NCBI RefSeq assembly: GCF_902859945.1
Contig: NZ_CADIKL010000024.1
Span: 1-64,000 of the forward strand
Source of the DNA: Paraburkholderia caffeinitolerans
GTDB taxonomy: Bacteria; Pseudomonadota; Gammaproteobacteria; Burkholderiales; Burkholderiaceae
DNA: 64,000 nt
Direction of reading: 5' to 3'
Under the pieces are notes generated by a model that saw only the letters and a program-made list of their open reading frames with translations, did not search any database and was not told the origin of the DNA. A program made the translations under genes and the position numbers. Below, in pieces: positions 34,212 to 43,131 of the stretch. Every line of letters begins with the position of its first letter. Position 1 is the first letter of the stretch.

Positions 34212-34872
34212 GCGAAATGGCCGGGAAACATAATCAAGATTGTGGCGCGCCGCTCATCGAACAAGACAAGCCGCGGCAGCGGCGAAAGACGATAAAAAGG
34301 TGCATGGTGACAGCGCGAAATTCACGCTCGGAGACCGGGTCGCGCACGACGCTGGAGAGGACAAATCGGTGGTCTCGCGGAGGGTCCCGCGGGCACCTCG
34401 AAATGATCCATTTCGCATGCATTCGCGGGTTAACCCGGGGAGCTTTTGCAGCATGCGAAATGTGTCACATGCTGAAAGCGAAATATAGATCATAAAGGCA
34501 TGGACATATATTTAAGGGGCCGACCGACATCTGTTTCCTCTCGACATCGCCCCTTCATGTGCGACCGCGTGAACCCCGCACTCACTACGCCGGGGCGACG
34601 CAATACCAAATAACGCCTGAAATCCCCCGAAAACCGCGCTTAATGCTGCGTCAGAACGTCGCATGTGTGCTCATACGACGCGCCGCAGCATCGCCGCACA
34701 GGCTTGCACCGGCTTCCATATAGCTTGATCGCACCCTGATATAACGATCCGCGCGCTCCACGCGCATATCGCCCCCGGAAAGCACGGAATAGTCCCCAGT
34801 GGTCTTGCTGCTTCTTTTCGTCGCGAATACCTTGGAGGCCATATTTTGAAACGATAGACGGAGAGAGACGAC
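34212..34872. other. Long divergent control region between the FGGY kinase and the NCS2 permease
   Basis: A 661-bp non-coding stretch, noticeably richer in A/T around 34470-34520. It contains two copies of GCATGCGAAAT in inverted arrangement (34410-34420 and 34451-34461); a third copy, shortened to CATGCGAAAT, overlaps the kinase start at 34209-34218. Between the inverted pair sits the palindrome CGGGTTAACCCG. No convincing gene or riboswitch was found; open frames here lack coding character. Confidence 0.55.
34410..34461. repeat. Nested inverted repeat, candidate operator
   Basis: ATTTCGCATGC at 34410-34420 and its exact complement GCATGCGAAAT at 34451-34461 enclose the 12-bp palindrome CGGGTTAACCCG (34426-34437). 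A third copy, CATGCGAAAT, lies at 34209-34218 at the kinase start. Repeated dyad half-sites suggest a regulator binding region with looping. Confidence 0.6.
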
Positions 34873-36315
34873 ATGCAATCCCAGGGTACTCAAAGCCAGG
34901 CTCGCAGCCAGGTTCACCCGGTAGACGAACGCTTGCCGTTCGGCCAGCTTCTCACGCTCGGAATCCAGCACGTTCTCGTAATGTATGCAGGTGCAGTGGC
35001 GGTGCCGCTCATCGTTGGCGGCGCAGTCGGACTGCCGAAAGATCAAGTGGCGTTCCTCATCAGCGCCGACTTGTTTGCCTGCGGTATCGCAACACTGATC
35101 CAGACGCTCGGCCTCTGGATCTTCGGTATTCGCCTGCCCGTCATCATGGGTTGTACGTTTGCCTCGGTCGGCCCGATGATCGCCATCGGCACGAATCCGT
35201 CGCTGGGCATTCTCGACATCTTCGGCTCGACTATTGCCGCGGGTGCGATAGGCATTGTGATTTCACCCATGATCGGCAAGCTGCTGCGATTCTTCCCGCC
35301 AGTCGTGGTGGGCACGGTGATCGCGGTGATCGGCCTCTCGCTCATGGAAGTGGGCATCAACTGGGCAGCAGGCGGCGTGGGCAACCCGAACTACGGTGAC
35401 CCGGTCTACCTCGGCCTGTCGCTCCTCGTGCTGATGCTGATTCTCCTGATCAACAAGTTCGGCCGCGGCTTCATCGCCAACATCTCGGTGCTGCTCGGCA
35501 TCGTGGCGGGCTTCGCGATCGCGATGTCGCTTGGCCGCGTGAACCTCGACGGTGTGGCGCACGCACAGTGGATGGGCTTCGTGATGCCGTTCCACTTCGG
35601 CCTGCCGAAGTTCCACATCCTGCCGATCGCAACGATGGTGATCGTGATGTTCGTGACCTTCATCGAATCGACGGGCATGTTCCTCGCCGTGGGCGACATG
35701 GTGGATCGTCCGGTCGACCAGGCAACGCTGGTGCGCGGTCTGCGCGTCGACGGTCTGGGCACGCTGATCGGCGGTATCTTCAACTCGTTCCCGCACACCT
35801 CGTTCTCGCAGAACGTCGGCCTCATCGGCGTGACGGGCGTGAAGAGCCGCTTTGTGTGTGCAACGGGTGGCGTGATTCTGGTGGCGCTCGGTCTGTTCCC
35901 GAAGATGGCGCAGGTGGTTGCTTCTGTGCCCCCGTTCGTGCTGGGCGGCGCAGGCCTCGTGATGTTCGGCATGGTGGCTGCGAACGGCATCAAGGTGCTC
36001 TCGAAGGTCGACTTCGTGAAGAACCACCACAACCTGTTCATCGTCGCTGTGAGCGTGGGCTTCGGTCTCGTGCCGGTAGTCTCGCCGAAGTTCTTCTCGC
36101 AACTGCCGCCGGCGCTCTCGCCGCTGCTGCATAGCGGTATTCTGCTCGCCTCGGTTTCGGCAGTGATCCTGAACCTGATTTTCAACGGCGCAAAGAGCGA
36201 AGCAGCTGCAGAACACGATATCCACCAAGTCGGCCACGACTTCGACGGCACCCAGTCGGAGGAAGAGCAAGGCTCGGAAGCAGGTCAAGGCATGCCGCGC
36301 ACGGCAGCACACTGA
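34873..36315 (+). CDS. NCS2-family nucleobase permease (probable xanthine/urate transporter)
   Basis: A 480-residue polytopic permease of the nucleobase:cation symporter-2 family, with about 12-14 membrane helices. Motifs include GIQHVLVMYAGAVAVPLIVG at the N terminus, FIESTGMFLAVGDMV, and NSFPHTSFSQNVGLIGVTGV, which resemble PbuX/UacT-type purine carriers more than uracil carriers. A C-terminal acidic, polar tail of about 45 residues follows the last helix. GGAGAGAGACGAC precedes the ATG. It is monocistronic with strong terminators behind it. Confidence 0.9.
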   Translation: MQSQGTQSQARSQVHPVDERLPFGQLLTLGIQHVLVMYAGAVAVPLIVGGAVGLPKDQVAFLISADLFACGIATLIQTLGLWIFGIRLPVIMGCTFASVGPMIAIGTNPSLGILDIFGSTIAAGAIGIVISPMIGKLLRFFPPVVVGTVIAVIGLSLMEVGINWAAGGVGNPNYGDPVYLGLSLLVLMLILLINKFGRGFIANISVLLGIVAGFAIAMSLGRVNLDGVAHAQWMGFVMPFHFGLPKFHILPIATMVIVMFVTFIESTGMFLAVGDMVDRPVDQATLVRGLRVDGLGTLIGGIFNSFPHTSFSQNVGLIGVTGVKSRFVCATGGVILVALGLFPKMAQVVASVPPFVLGGAGLVMFGMVAANGIKVLSKVDFVKNHHNLFIVAVSVGFGLVPVVSPKFFSQLPPALSPLLHSGILLASVSAVILNLIFNGAKSEAAAEHDIHQVGHDFDGTQSEEEQGSEAGQGMPRTAAH

Positions 36316-36330
36316 GTCGACGCGAGAGGC

Positions 36331-36367
36331 GCCCCGGCCGGGTGATAGACACGCGTGCCGGGGCCTT
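36331..36367 (+). terminator. First terminator after the NCS2 permease
   Basis: Stem GCCCCGGC / GCCGGGGC with an 18-base loop and a short T run, 16 bp after the stop codon. Confidence 0.7.
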
Positions 36368-36377
36368 TTGCTGGTTT

Positions 36378-36407
36378 GGCGTCATGGGAAACCATGACGC
36401 CTTTTTT
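36378..36407 (+). terminator. Second, stronger terminator after the NCS2 permease
   Basis: Perfect ten-pair stem GGCGTCATGG / CCATGACGCC with a GAAA tetraloop, followed by six T residues. It follows the first hairpin directly, giving a tandem terminator. Confidence 0.93.
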
Positions 36408-36534
36408 GTTTTGGGCGGCGTTATTGCCCGATACGCGGGGCAGCGGCCGAACGGTATGGGGGCTACCCCTCACCCTACCGCCCGACCGCGTGCACGGCCT
36501 CACGGCCGCCCCAAAGACATCCCGAACGCGCTCG

Positions 36535-36564
36535 AAAAAAAAGCCACGGTCTCCCGTGGCTTTT
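36535..36564. terminator. Bidirectional terminator at the end of the efflux operon
   Basis: Stem AAAAGCCACGG / CCGTGGCTTTT with a short loop. On the minus strand it is followed by an eight-T run, fitting the end of the efflux operon; the plus side has four T residues. Confidence 0.88.
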
Positions 36565-36615
36565 GTCGTTTGAACCGCGCTAAACCGCGTTGAACGCGGT
36601 CCGTGTTCGCGTTGC

Positions 36616-38166
36616 TCAGCCCGCCGTTGCTGCCGGAGCCGAGGCCGCCACCGGCGCGCTGGCCGCACCGTAATCGACCGGCGCATCGGCCGGACGCGGC
36701 GTCTCGCCCGCGTGCTCGATCCAGCCGCCACCCAGCGCGCGATACAGATCGACGAGGTTGGTCTCCCGTGCGAGCCGTGCAGAGACAAGCGCACGCTGCG
36801 CCGAGTACAGGCTGGTCTGCGCGGCCAGCACCGGCAGATAGCTGTCCACGCCGTTCTTGTAGCGCAGCTCCGAAAGGTCGAGCCCGCGCTGGTTCGCGAA
36901 GGTGCTGCGCTGAAGCGCCTGGATCTGCTGATCATAGGTGCCGCGTGCAGCGAGACCATCGGCCACTTCGCGGAACGCCGACTGGATCGCCTTCTCGTAG
37001 TTGGCGATCTCGATGCGCTTCTGGACATGCGCGAGATCGAGGTTCGCCATGTTCGCGCCACCTTCGAAGATCGGCATCGTGATCTGCGGCGCGAAACTCC
37101 ATGCCGCCGTGCCCGCCTTGAAGAGCCCGCCTAGCGAAAGGCTTTCGGTGCCGAACGCCGCCGTGAGCGAAACCTTCGGGAAGAACGCCGCACGCGCCGC
37201 ACCGATATTGGCGTTAGCCGCCAGCAAGTTCTGCTCGGCCTCCATGATGTCCGGGCGCCGCGTGAGCAGGTCGGACGGCAGGCCTTCCGGAATGTCGGCC
37301 AGCAAGTTCTGGTTGTCGAGCGGCAGGCCTTGCGGCAGATCAGCCGGCAGCGGCTCGCCGATCAGCAGCACGAGCGCATTCTCGTCCTGCGCGCGAGCGC
37401 GCATTTGCGCCTGCAGGTCGGCCTGCGCGTTCTCCACCACGGTCTGCGCCTGGCGCACGTCGAGCTCGGTGCCGGTGCCTGTGTCGAACTGCGCCTTCGT
37501 GATGTTGTACGAATCCTGCGCCGTTTTCAGCGTGTCCTGCGTGACCTTCAGCAGATCGTCGTCGGAGAGCATCGTCAGGTACTGGTCGGCGACCTGCGAG
37601 ACGAGCGAGATCTCCGCCGCCTTGCGCGCCTGCGCCGTCGACAGATACTGCGCCAACGCCTGATCCTTCAGACTGCGGATGCGCCCCCAGAAGTCGATTT
37701 CCCACGACGCCTGCAAGCCCACGTTGTAGACGCTAGACGGGTTCGGCTGCTGCGGCGAGGACAGCAGCGCGTTAGGCACGCGCGAGCGGTTCTCAGAGGC
37801 TACGCCGTCGATGGCGGGGAACAGCGCGGAGCGCGTGATCTGATACTGCGCGCGCGCCGCCTCGACGTTGAGCACCGAGACGCGCAGGTCGCGGTTGTTC
37901 TTCAGCGCGATCTCGACCAACTGCTGCAGGCGCGGATCGACGAAGAAGTCGCGCCAGCCGATGTCGGTGGCCACAACGCCGTTGGCGCTGCGGCCCGGTT
38001 GGCCGCTGTCGCCGGTCGCGCCGGGCTGCGTCGCGTAGACGCCGCCTTGCGGGAAGTCCTGCGACACCGGCGCGTCCGGCCGCTGATAGTGCGGCTCCAT
38101 CGTGCAACCCGCCAGGACGATTGTGGCCACTGCGGCGGCCACCGCAATTACGGATAGTTTTTGCAT
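36616..38166 (-). CDS. Outer-membrane factor lipoprotein of an RND efflux system (NodT/OprM family)
   Basis: A 516-residue outer-membrane efflux lipoprotein. Signal peptide with lipobox VLAGC (Cys21); then MEPHYQRPDAPV, the usual NodT-family start, and two OEP repeats forming the TolC-like barrel and helical tunnel. The motif LLTRRPDIMEAEQNLLAANANIGAARAAFFP is characteristic. The C-terminal tail is Ala/Pro-rich. It starts one base after the RND pump stop, so it is translationally linked. It matches the OprB/OprM component of Burkholderia BpeAB-OprB-like systems. Confidence 0.93.
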   Translation of the reverse strand: MQKLSVIAVAAAVATIVLAGCTMEPHYQRPDAPVSQDFPQGGVYATQPGATGDSGQPGRSANGVVATDIGWRDFFVDPRLQQLVEIALKNNRDLRVSVLNVEAARAQYQITRSALFPAIDGVASENRSRVPNALLSSPQQPNPSSVYNVGLQASWEIDFWGRIRSLKDQALAQYLSTAQARKAAEISLVSQVADQYLTMLSDDDLLKVTQDTLKTAQDSYNITKAQFDTGTGTELDVRQAQTVVENAQADLQAQMRARAQDENALVLLIGEPLPADLPQGLPLDNQNLLADIPEGLPSDLLTRRPDIMEAEQNLLAANANIGAARAAFFPKVSLTAAFGTESLSLGGLFKAGTAAWSFAPQITMPIFEGGANMANLDLAHVQKRIEIANYEKAIQSAFREVADGLAARGTYDQQIQALQRSTFANQRGLDLSELRYKNGVDSYLPVLAAQTSLYSAQRALVSARLARETNLVDLYRALGGGWIEHAGETPRPADAPVDYGAASAPVAASAPAATAG

Positions 38167-38167
38167 C

Positions 38168-41100
38168 TCAATGTCCTTCCTTGCCCTGGCCGTTGCCGTT
38201 GCCACCACCATTCGCGCCGCCATTGCCGCCGTTACCACCATTGCCGCCGTTCTCGTCGTCATGGTCGTGCGCGTGGTGCTCTTCGTAGTGTGCAAGCGCC
38301 GTGTCGGCGTCTTCCTTCTCGCCGGCGAACTTCGCGCGGATCACCACGAAGAACATCGGGATCATGAAGATCGCGAGGAACGTCGCGGTGACCATCCCGC
38401 CGATCACGCCCGTGCCAATCGCGTGCTGCGATGCCGAGCCCGCGCCGTTACTGATCGCGAGCGGCAGCACGCCGAGAATGAACGCCATCGACGTCATCAG
38501 AATCGGCCGCAGACGCAGTCGCGAAGCTTCGAGCGCCGCCTCGATCGGTCCTATCTTCCCTTCGGCCTGCAGGTCCCGCGCGAACTCCACGATCAGAATC
38601 GCGTTCTTCGCGGATAGACCCACGGTGGTCAACAGACCCACCTGGAAGAACACGTCGTTTTCGAGGCCGCGCAGCGTCACCGCGAGCAGCGCGCCGAGCA
38701 CGCCGAGCGGCACCACCATGATGACCGCGAACGGAATCGACCAGCTCTCGTAGAGCGCCGCGAGACACAGGAACACGACGAGGATCGAGATGCCGTAGAG
38801 GATCGGCGCCTGCGAACCCGACTGGATTTCCTGGAACGACAGGCCCGTCCACTCGTAGCCGATGCCCGCGGGCAGCTTCGCCGCGATTCTCTCCATGGCC
38901 GTCATGGCCTGGCCCGTCGACTTGCCCGGACCCGCCTGGCCCTGGATTTCCATCGACGAGATGCCGTTATAGCGCTCGAGCTTGGGCGACCCATAGGTCC
39001 AGTGGCCGGACGCGAACGCGCTGAACGGCACCATCCCGCCCGAGCCGTTGCGCACGTACCAGATGTTCATGTCGTTCGGCGTCATGCGGAACGGCGCGTC
39101 GGACTGCACGTACACCTTCTTGATACGACCGTCCGTATCGAGGAAGTTGTTCACGTACTGCGACGCCCACGCGATCGAGAACGTCTGGTCGATCGCAGCC
39201 GAGGTCACGCCAAGCGCGTTCGCCTTCTCGCGGTCGATGTCCACCTTGTACTGCGCCGTATCGTTCAGGCCGTTCGGACGCACGGCCGAGAGCGACGGAT
39301 CCTTCGCGGCCATGCCAAGCAGCATGTTGCGCGCTTCCATCAGCTTCTCGTGGCCGAGGCCGCCCCGGTCCTGCAGTTCGAAGTCGAAGCCCGAGGCCGT
39401 GCCCAGTTCAGGAATCGAAGGCGGATTCACCGGGAACACCATCGCGTCCTTGTAGCCCGCGTAGTGCATGAACATGCGGCGCACCAGCGCCTGGACCTTC
39501 TGGTCCGCGTGCTGACGCTCCTTGTAGTCCTTCATCCTCACGAACGCGAGGCCCGAGTTCTGGCCGCGGCCCGCGAAGCTGAAGCCGTTCACCGTGAACA
39601 CCGACTCGACGATGCTGCCTTCATCCTTGAGCAGGTAGTCCGTAATGTTGGCGAGCGTACGCGCCGTGGTTTCCTGGGTCGAGCCCGAGGGCGTCTGCAC
39701 GATCACGAACATCGTGCCCTGGTCTTCATCGGGCAGGAACGACTTCGGCAGGCGCACGAACAACAGCCCGACCGCGACGATCAGCGCGAGATAGATGATG
39801 AGCCAGCGGCCCGAGCGCTTGATGACGTGATGCACGCCGCTGTGATACTTGTCGCGGCTCGTCTCGAAAGTGCGGTTGAACCAGCCGAAGAAACCCTTCT
39901 TCTCTTCGTGGTGGCCCTTCGGGATCGGCTTGAGAATGGTCGCGCACAGCGCCGGCGTAAGAATCAGCGCTACGAGCACGGACAGCACCATCGCCGCCAC
40001 GATCGTGAGCGAGAACTGCCGGTAGATGGCGCCCACCGAGCCGCCCGAGAACGCCACCGGCACGAACACCGCGGAGAGCACGAGCGCCACGCCGACGAGT
40101 GCGCCGGTGATCTGGCCCATCGCCTTGCGGGTGGCTTCCTTCGGCCCCAGCCCCTCTTCCACCATCACCCGCTCGACGTTCTCCACCACCACGATCGCGT
40201 CGTCCACCAGCAGGCCGATGGCAAGCACGAGGCCGAACATCGAGAGCGTATTGATGGAGAAGCCCACCATTCCCATGATCGCGAACGTGCCCAGCAGCAC
40301 CACCGGCACCGCGATCGTCGGAATCAACGTCGCGCGCAGGTTCTGCAGGAACAGGTACATCACGAGGAACACCAGCACGATGCCTTCGAGCAGTGTCTTG
40401 ATCACTTCCTCGATCGACAGACGCACGAACGGCGTGGTGTCGTACGGGTACTGCACGACGAGGCCATGCGGGAAGTACTTCGAGAGGCTGTCGATCTTCT
40501 GGCGCACGAGCTTCGCGGTCTGCAGCGCGTTGGCGCCCGTCGCGAGCTGAATGCCGAGACCGGCCGTCGGCGCGCCGCTGTACTTCGTGTCGAAGTTGTA
40601 GTTCTCGCCGCCCAGACCGATGCGCGCGACGTCCTTCAGGCGCACCTGCGAGCCGTCCTGGTTCACTTTCAGCAGGATATTGCCGAACTCCTCGGGCGTG
40701 CGCAGCAGCGTCGATTCCGTGATGGTGGCCTGGAACGACTGCCCCGCCACCGACGGCGTGCCGCCTAGCTGACCGCCCGCGATCTGCACGTTCTGCGCGG
40801 TGATCGCCGCGGAAACATCGGATGGCGTGAGGTTGTAGTTCGTGAGCTTGTTCGGATCGAGCCAGATGCGCATCGCGTACTGCGAGCCGAACAGCGTGAC
40901 CGTACCCACGCCGTCGATACGGCTGATCGGGTCCTTCACGTTCGACGCCACGTAGTTCGCGAGATCGTACTTGCTCATGCTGCCGTCTTCGGACACGAAC
41001 GCGAGCACGAGCAGGAAGCTGCTGCTCGACTTCGTGACGCTGATGCCGAGCTGCTGCACCACCTGCGGCAGCACCGGCGTGGCGAGCTGCAGCTTGTTCT

Positions 41101-41422
41101 GCACCTGCACCTGCGCGATGTCCGGGTTGGTGCCCGCAGCGAAGGTCAGCGTGATGGTGGCCGTGCCCGAGTCATCGGAAGTCGACGAAAGATACAGCAA
41201 GTGGTCGAGACCGCTCATCTGCTGCTCGATCACCTGGGTGACCGTGTCTTCCACCGTCTTCGCCGATGCGCCCGGATAGTTCGCGCTGATCTGGATGGAC
41301 GGCGGCGCGATAGTCGGATACTGCGCAACCGGCAGCGTAAACACCGACGCCACACCCGCCAGCATCAGGATGATGGCGATCACCCACGCAAAAATCGGGC
41401 GATCAATAAAGAACTTTGCCAT
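38168..41422 (-). CDS. RND multidrug efflux pump, inner-membrane subunit (AcrB/BpeB type)
   Basis: A 1084-residue hydrophobe/amphiphile efflux-1 pump. The N terminus MAKFFIDRPIFAWVIAIIL and the TM4 motif GLLVDDAIVVVENVERV with the proton-relay aspartates are typical of AcrB. Twelve membrane helices and two large periplasmic loops are evident. It is about 35 residues longer than AcrB because of a C-terminal tail (HYEEHHAHDHDDE, then Gly-Gly-Asn repeats). It exports drugs from the periplasm and membrane using proton force together with its two neighbours. Confidence 0.96.
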   Translation of the reverse strand: MAKFFIDRPIFAWVIAIILMLAGVASVFTLPVAQYPTIAPPSIQISANYPGASAKTVEDTVTQVIEQQMSGLDHLLYLSSTSDDSGTATITLTFAAGTNPDIAQVQVQNKLQLATPVLPQVVQQLGISVTKSSSSFLLVLAFVSEDGSMSKYDLANYVASNVKDPISRIDGVGTVTLFGSQYAMRIWLDPNKLTNYNLTPSDVSAAITAQNVQIAGGQLGGTPSVAGQSFQATITESTLLRTPEEFGNILLKVNQDGSQVRLKDVARIGLGGENYNFDTKYSGAPTAGLGIQLATGANALQTAKLVRQKIDSLSKYFPHGLVVQYPYDTTPFVRLSIEEVIKTLLEGIVLVFLVMYLFLQNLRATLIPTIAVPVVLLGTFAIMGMVGFSINTLSMFGLVLAIGLLVDDAIVVVENVERVMVEEGLGPKEATRKAMGQITGALVGVALVLSAVFVPVAFSGGSVGAIYRQFSLTIVAAMVLSVLVALILTPALCATILKPIPKGHHEEKKGFFGWFNRTFETSRDKYHSGVHHVIKRSGRWLIIYLALIVAVGLLFVRLPKSFLPDEDQGTMFVIVQTPSGSTQETTARTLANITDYLLKDEGSIVESVFTVNGFSFAGRGQNSGLAFVRMKDYKERQHADQKVQALVRRMFMHYAGYKDAMVFPVNPPSIPELGTASGFDFELQDRGGLGHEKLMEARNMLLGMAAKDPSLSAVRPNGLNDTAQYKVDIDREKANALGVTSAAIDQTFSIAWASQYVNNFLDTDGRIKKVYVQSDAPFRMTPNDMNIWYVRNGSGGMVPFSAFASGHWTYGSPKLERYNGISSMEIQGQAGPGKSTGQAMTAMERIAAKLPAGIGYEWTGLSFQEIQSGSQAPILYGISILVVFLCLAALYESWSIPFAVIMVVPLGVLGALLAVTLRGLENDVFFQVGLLTTVGLSAKNAILIVEFARDLQAEGKIGPIEAALEASRLRLRPILMTSMAFILGVLPLAISNGAGSASQHAIGTGVIGGMVTATFLAIFMIPMFFVVIRAKFAGEKEDADTALAHYEEHHAHDHDDENGGNGGNGGNGGANGGGNGNGQGKEGH

Positions 41423-41437
41423 GAAGCAGGCTCCCTG

Positions 41438-42694
41438 TTATTGCGCAGCGGAGGCGGCGGGTGCGGATGCAGCGTGAGCCGCCGATGCGGCGCTCGCGCC
41501 CGAGAGACCCGCAGCCGTCGCCTCGTCCGCCGAAGGCGCGCCTGGCGGCGGCGGCGGCGGCAGATGCGCGTCGACCGCCTTCACGGTTGCGCCCGGGCGG
41601 ACCTTTTCGGTGCCCTGCACGATCACGCGGTCGCCCGCATTCAGGCCGCTTTCGACGACCCAGTCCTGACCCTGCGTACCCGACGTGACGATGATGTGCG
41701 GCACGACCTTGTTGTCCTTGTCGACGAGCAGCACGGTGGCCTGGCCCTTCTGGTCGTGCTGCACGCCCACCTGCGGCACGAGGAACGCGTTCTCGTTGGT
41801 GCCTTCGTCGATGCGCGCGCGCACGAACATGCCGGGCAGCAGCACGCGGTCGGGGTTCGGGAACAGCGCGCGGATCGTGACCGAGCCGGTGGTCTGGTCG
41901 ACCGTGACGTCGGTGAACTGGAGCTTGCCCTGCTGCGAATAGGTACGGCCGTCTTCGAGCACGAGCGAGACCTTGGCCGCGTCCGGGCCATTGGTCTTCA
42001 GGCGCCCCGCTTCGACGGCGCGGCGCAGCTTCAGGCCGTCAAGGCTCGACTGCGTGAGGTCCACGTACACCGGGTCCATTTGCTGCACGGTGGACATCAG
42101 CGTCGCCTGGCTCGCCTGCACGTAGGCGCCCGGCGTGACCTGCGAGATGCCGACCTTGCCGGTGATCGGCGAGACCACGTCGGTGTAGCCGAGGTTGATC
42201 TGCGCGGTGTCGACTGCGGCTTTGCCCGAATCGACGTCGGCTTGCGCCTGGCCTTGCGCGGCTACGGCGTTGTCGTAGTCCTGCTTGCTGACCGCGTTGG
42301 CCGCGACGAGCACCTTGTAGCGCGCGACGAGTGCGTTCTGCGTGACGAGATTCGCCTTCGCCTTCGCGAGCGCGGCCTTGGCATTATTGAGGGCGGCGAT
42401 GTACGGCGCCGGATCGATCTTGTACAGGCGCTGGCCCGCCTTCACGACCGAACCCTCGGTGAATTCGCGGCGCAGCACGATACCGTCGACCCGCGCGCGC
42501 ACCTGCGCGACGAGGAAGGCGTTAGTGCGGCCCGGCAGTTCGGTCACGACCGGAACGGACGTAGGCTGGACGGCGACCACGCCGACTTCGGGGGTTTGCG
42601 GCGGCGGCGCGGAATTTTTTTGCCCGCACGCTGCGAGCACTACGGCAGCCGTCGCGAAGGTGATTAGGCGGAATGGAACCCGTTCGACGCGCAT
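41438..42694 (-). CDS. RND efflux membrane-fusion lipoprotein (AcrA/BpeA type)
   Basis: A 418-residue periplasmic adaptor. Lipobox VLAAC with Cys23, a barrel-sandwich lipoyl domain (VRARVDGIVLRREFTEGSVVKAGQRLYKIDP), a coiled-coil hairpin at about 100-170, then the second lipoyl half (GYTDVVSPITGKVGISQVTPGAYV) and beta-barrel domains. The C terminus is a Pro/Ala-rich tail. The ATG at 42694 has GAGG seven bases upstream; the upstream in-frame start at 42766 is not preferred. First gene of the efflux operon, divergent from the TetR gene. Confidence 0.94.
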   Translation of the reverse strand: MRVERVPFRLITFATAAVVLAACGQKNSAPPPQTPEVGVVAVQPTSVPVVTELPGRTNAFLVAQVRARVDGIVLRREFTEGSVVKAGQRLYKIDPAPYIAALNNAKAALAKAKANLVTQNALVARYKVLVAANAVSKQDYDNAVAAQGQAQADVDSGKAAVDTAQINLGYTDVVSPITGKVGISQVTPGAYVQASQATLMSTVQQMDPVYVDLTQSSLDGLKLRRAVEAGRLKTNGPDAAKVSLVLEDGRTYSQQGKLQFTDVTVDQTTGSVTIRALFPNPDRVLLPGMFVRARIDEGTNENAFLVPQVGVQHDQKGQATVLLVDKDNKVVPHIIVTSGTQGQDWVVESGLNAGDRVIVQGTEKVRPGATVKAVDAHLPPPPPPGAPSADEATAAGLSGASAASAAHAASAPAASAAQ

Positions 42695-43131
42695 GGAGCA
42701 ACCTCTGTCTATAACTGACAATAAAAGCGTGTGGCGCTCTTCCTTCGTGAGGGAGAGCGGCGACACACGCGAGCATCTGCAATACCTGACGGATAACCCG
42801 GTGCTTCAGGAATGGCGCGATACCGGTTTGCAACATCCGTCCGGGCGACTTCTTTTTGGCGCGCAACGTAAGCAAACAGCGCGCACTGGGGTTTCTACGA
42901 CTCTTGACCAGTGACGGATATTAACCGGACATCAATTCTTGAGGTATCCAGGTGGTGGGGTGGTATTATAGATACATTCGCGAATGAATGTATAAGAACA
43001 AATCGTTCCGATTTCGGGACTGCACAAGAGCGTTCGGCACACGACGTACATATTACAAATTAATACGTTGCTGATCCGGCTCTTAAATGCTTTCTTGCCC
43101 TGATAACCCACATATTGAGCAGTAGCCTTCC
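42695..43131. other. Divergent control region of the efflux operon and its repressor
   Basis: This 437-bp region holds the promoters of the pump operon (minus) and the tetR-type gene (plus). Its main feature is the dyad at 42972-42993 next to a minus-strand TATAAT. An A/T-rich patch continues to about 43080. No other gene is recognised. Confidence 0.6.
42965..42993. promoter_or_regulatory. Efflux operator overlapping a promoter
   Basis: The dyad ATACATTC-N6-GAATGTAT (42972-42993) closely resembles AcrR/TtgR-type operators with TACATTC half-sites. A minus-strand TATAAT (42970-42965) abuts it, so repressor binding would block the pump promoter. The site lies about 270 bp upstream of the fusion-protein start and 139 bp before the repressor start. 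Confidence 0.75.

Noticed and set aside
34725..34750. Sigma-70 promoter for the NCS2 permease near TTGATC and TATAAC
   Set aside because: The spacing between the two hexamers is about nine bases, too short for a promoter.
34651..35046. 131-codon minus-strand frame overlapping the start of the NCS2 permease
   Set aside because: It overlaps the well-supported permease N terminus and shows no motif.
39002..40768. 588-codon plus-strand open frame opposite the RND pump gene
   Set aside because: It is a mirror of the GC-biased codons of the pump gene. The product is His/Arg/Glu-rich low complexity without any family motif, and the pump frame is certain.
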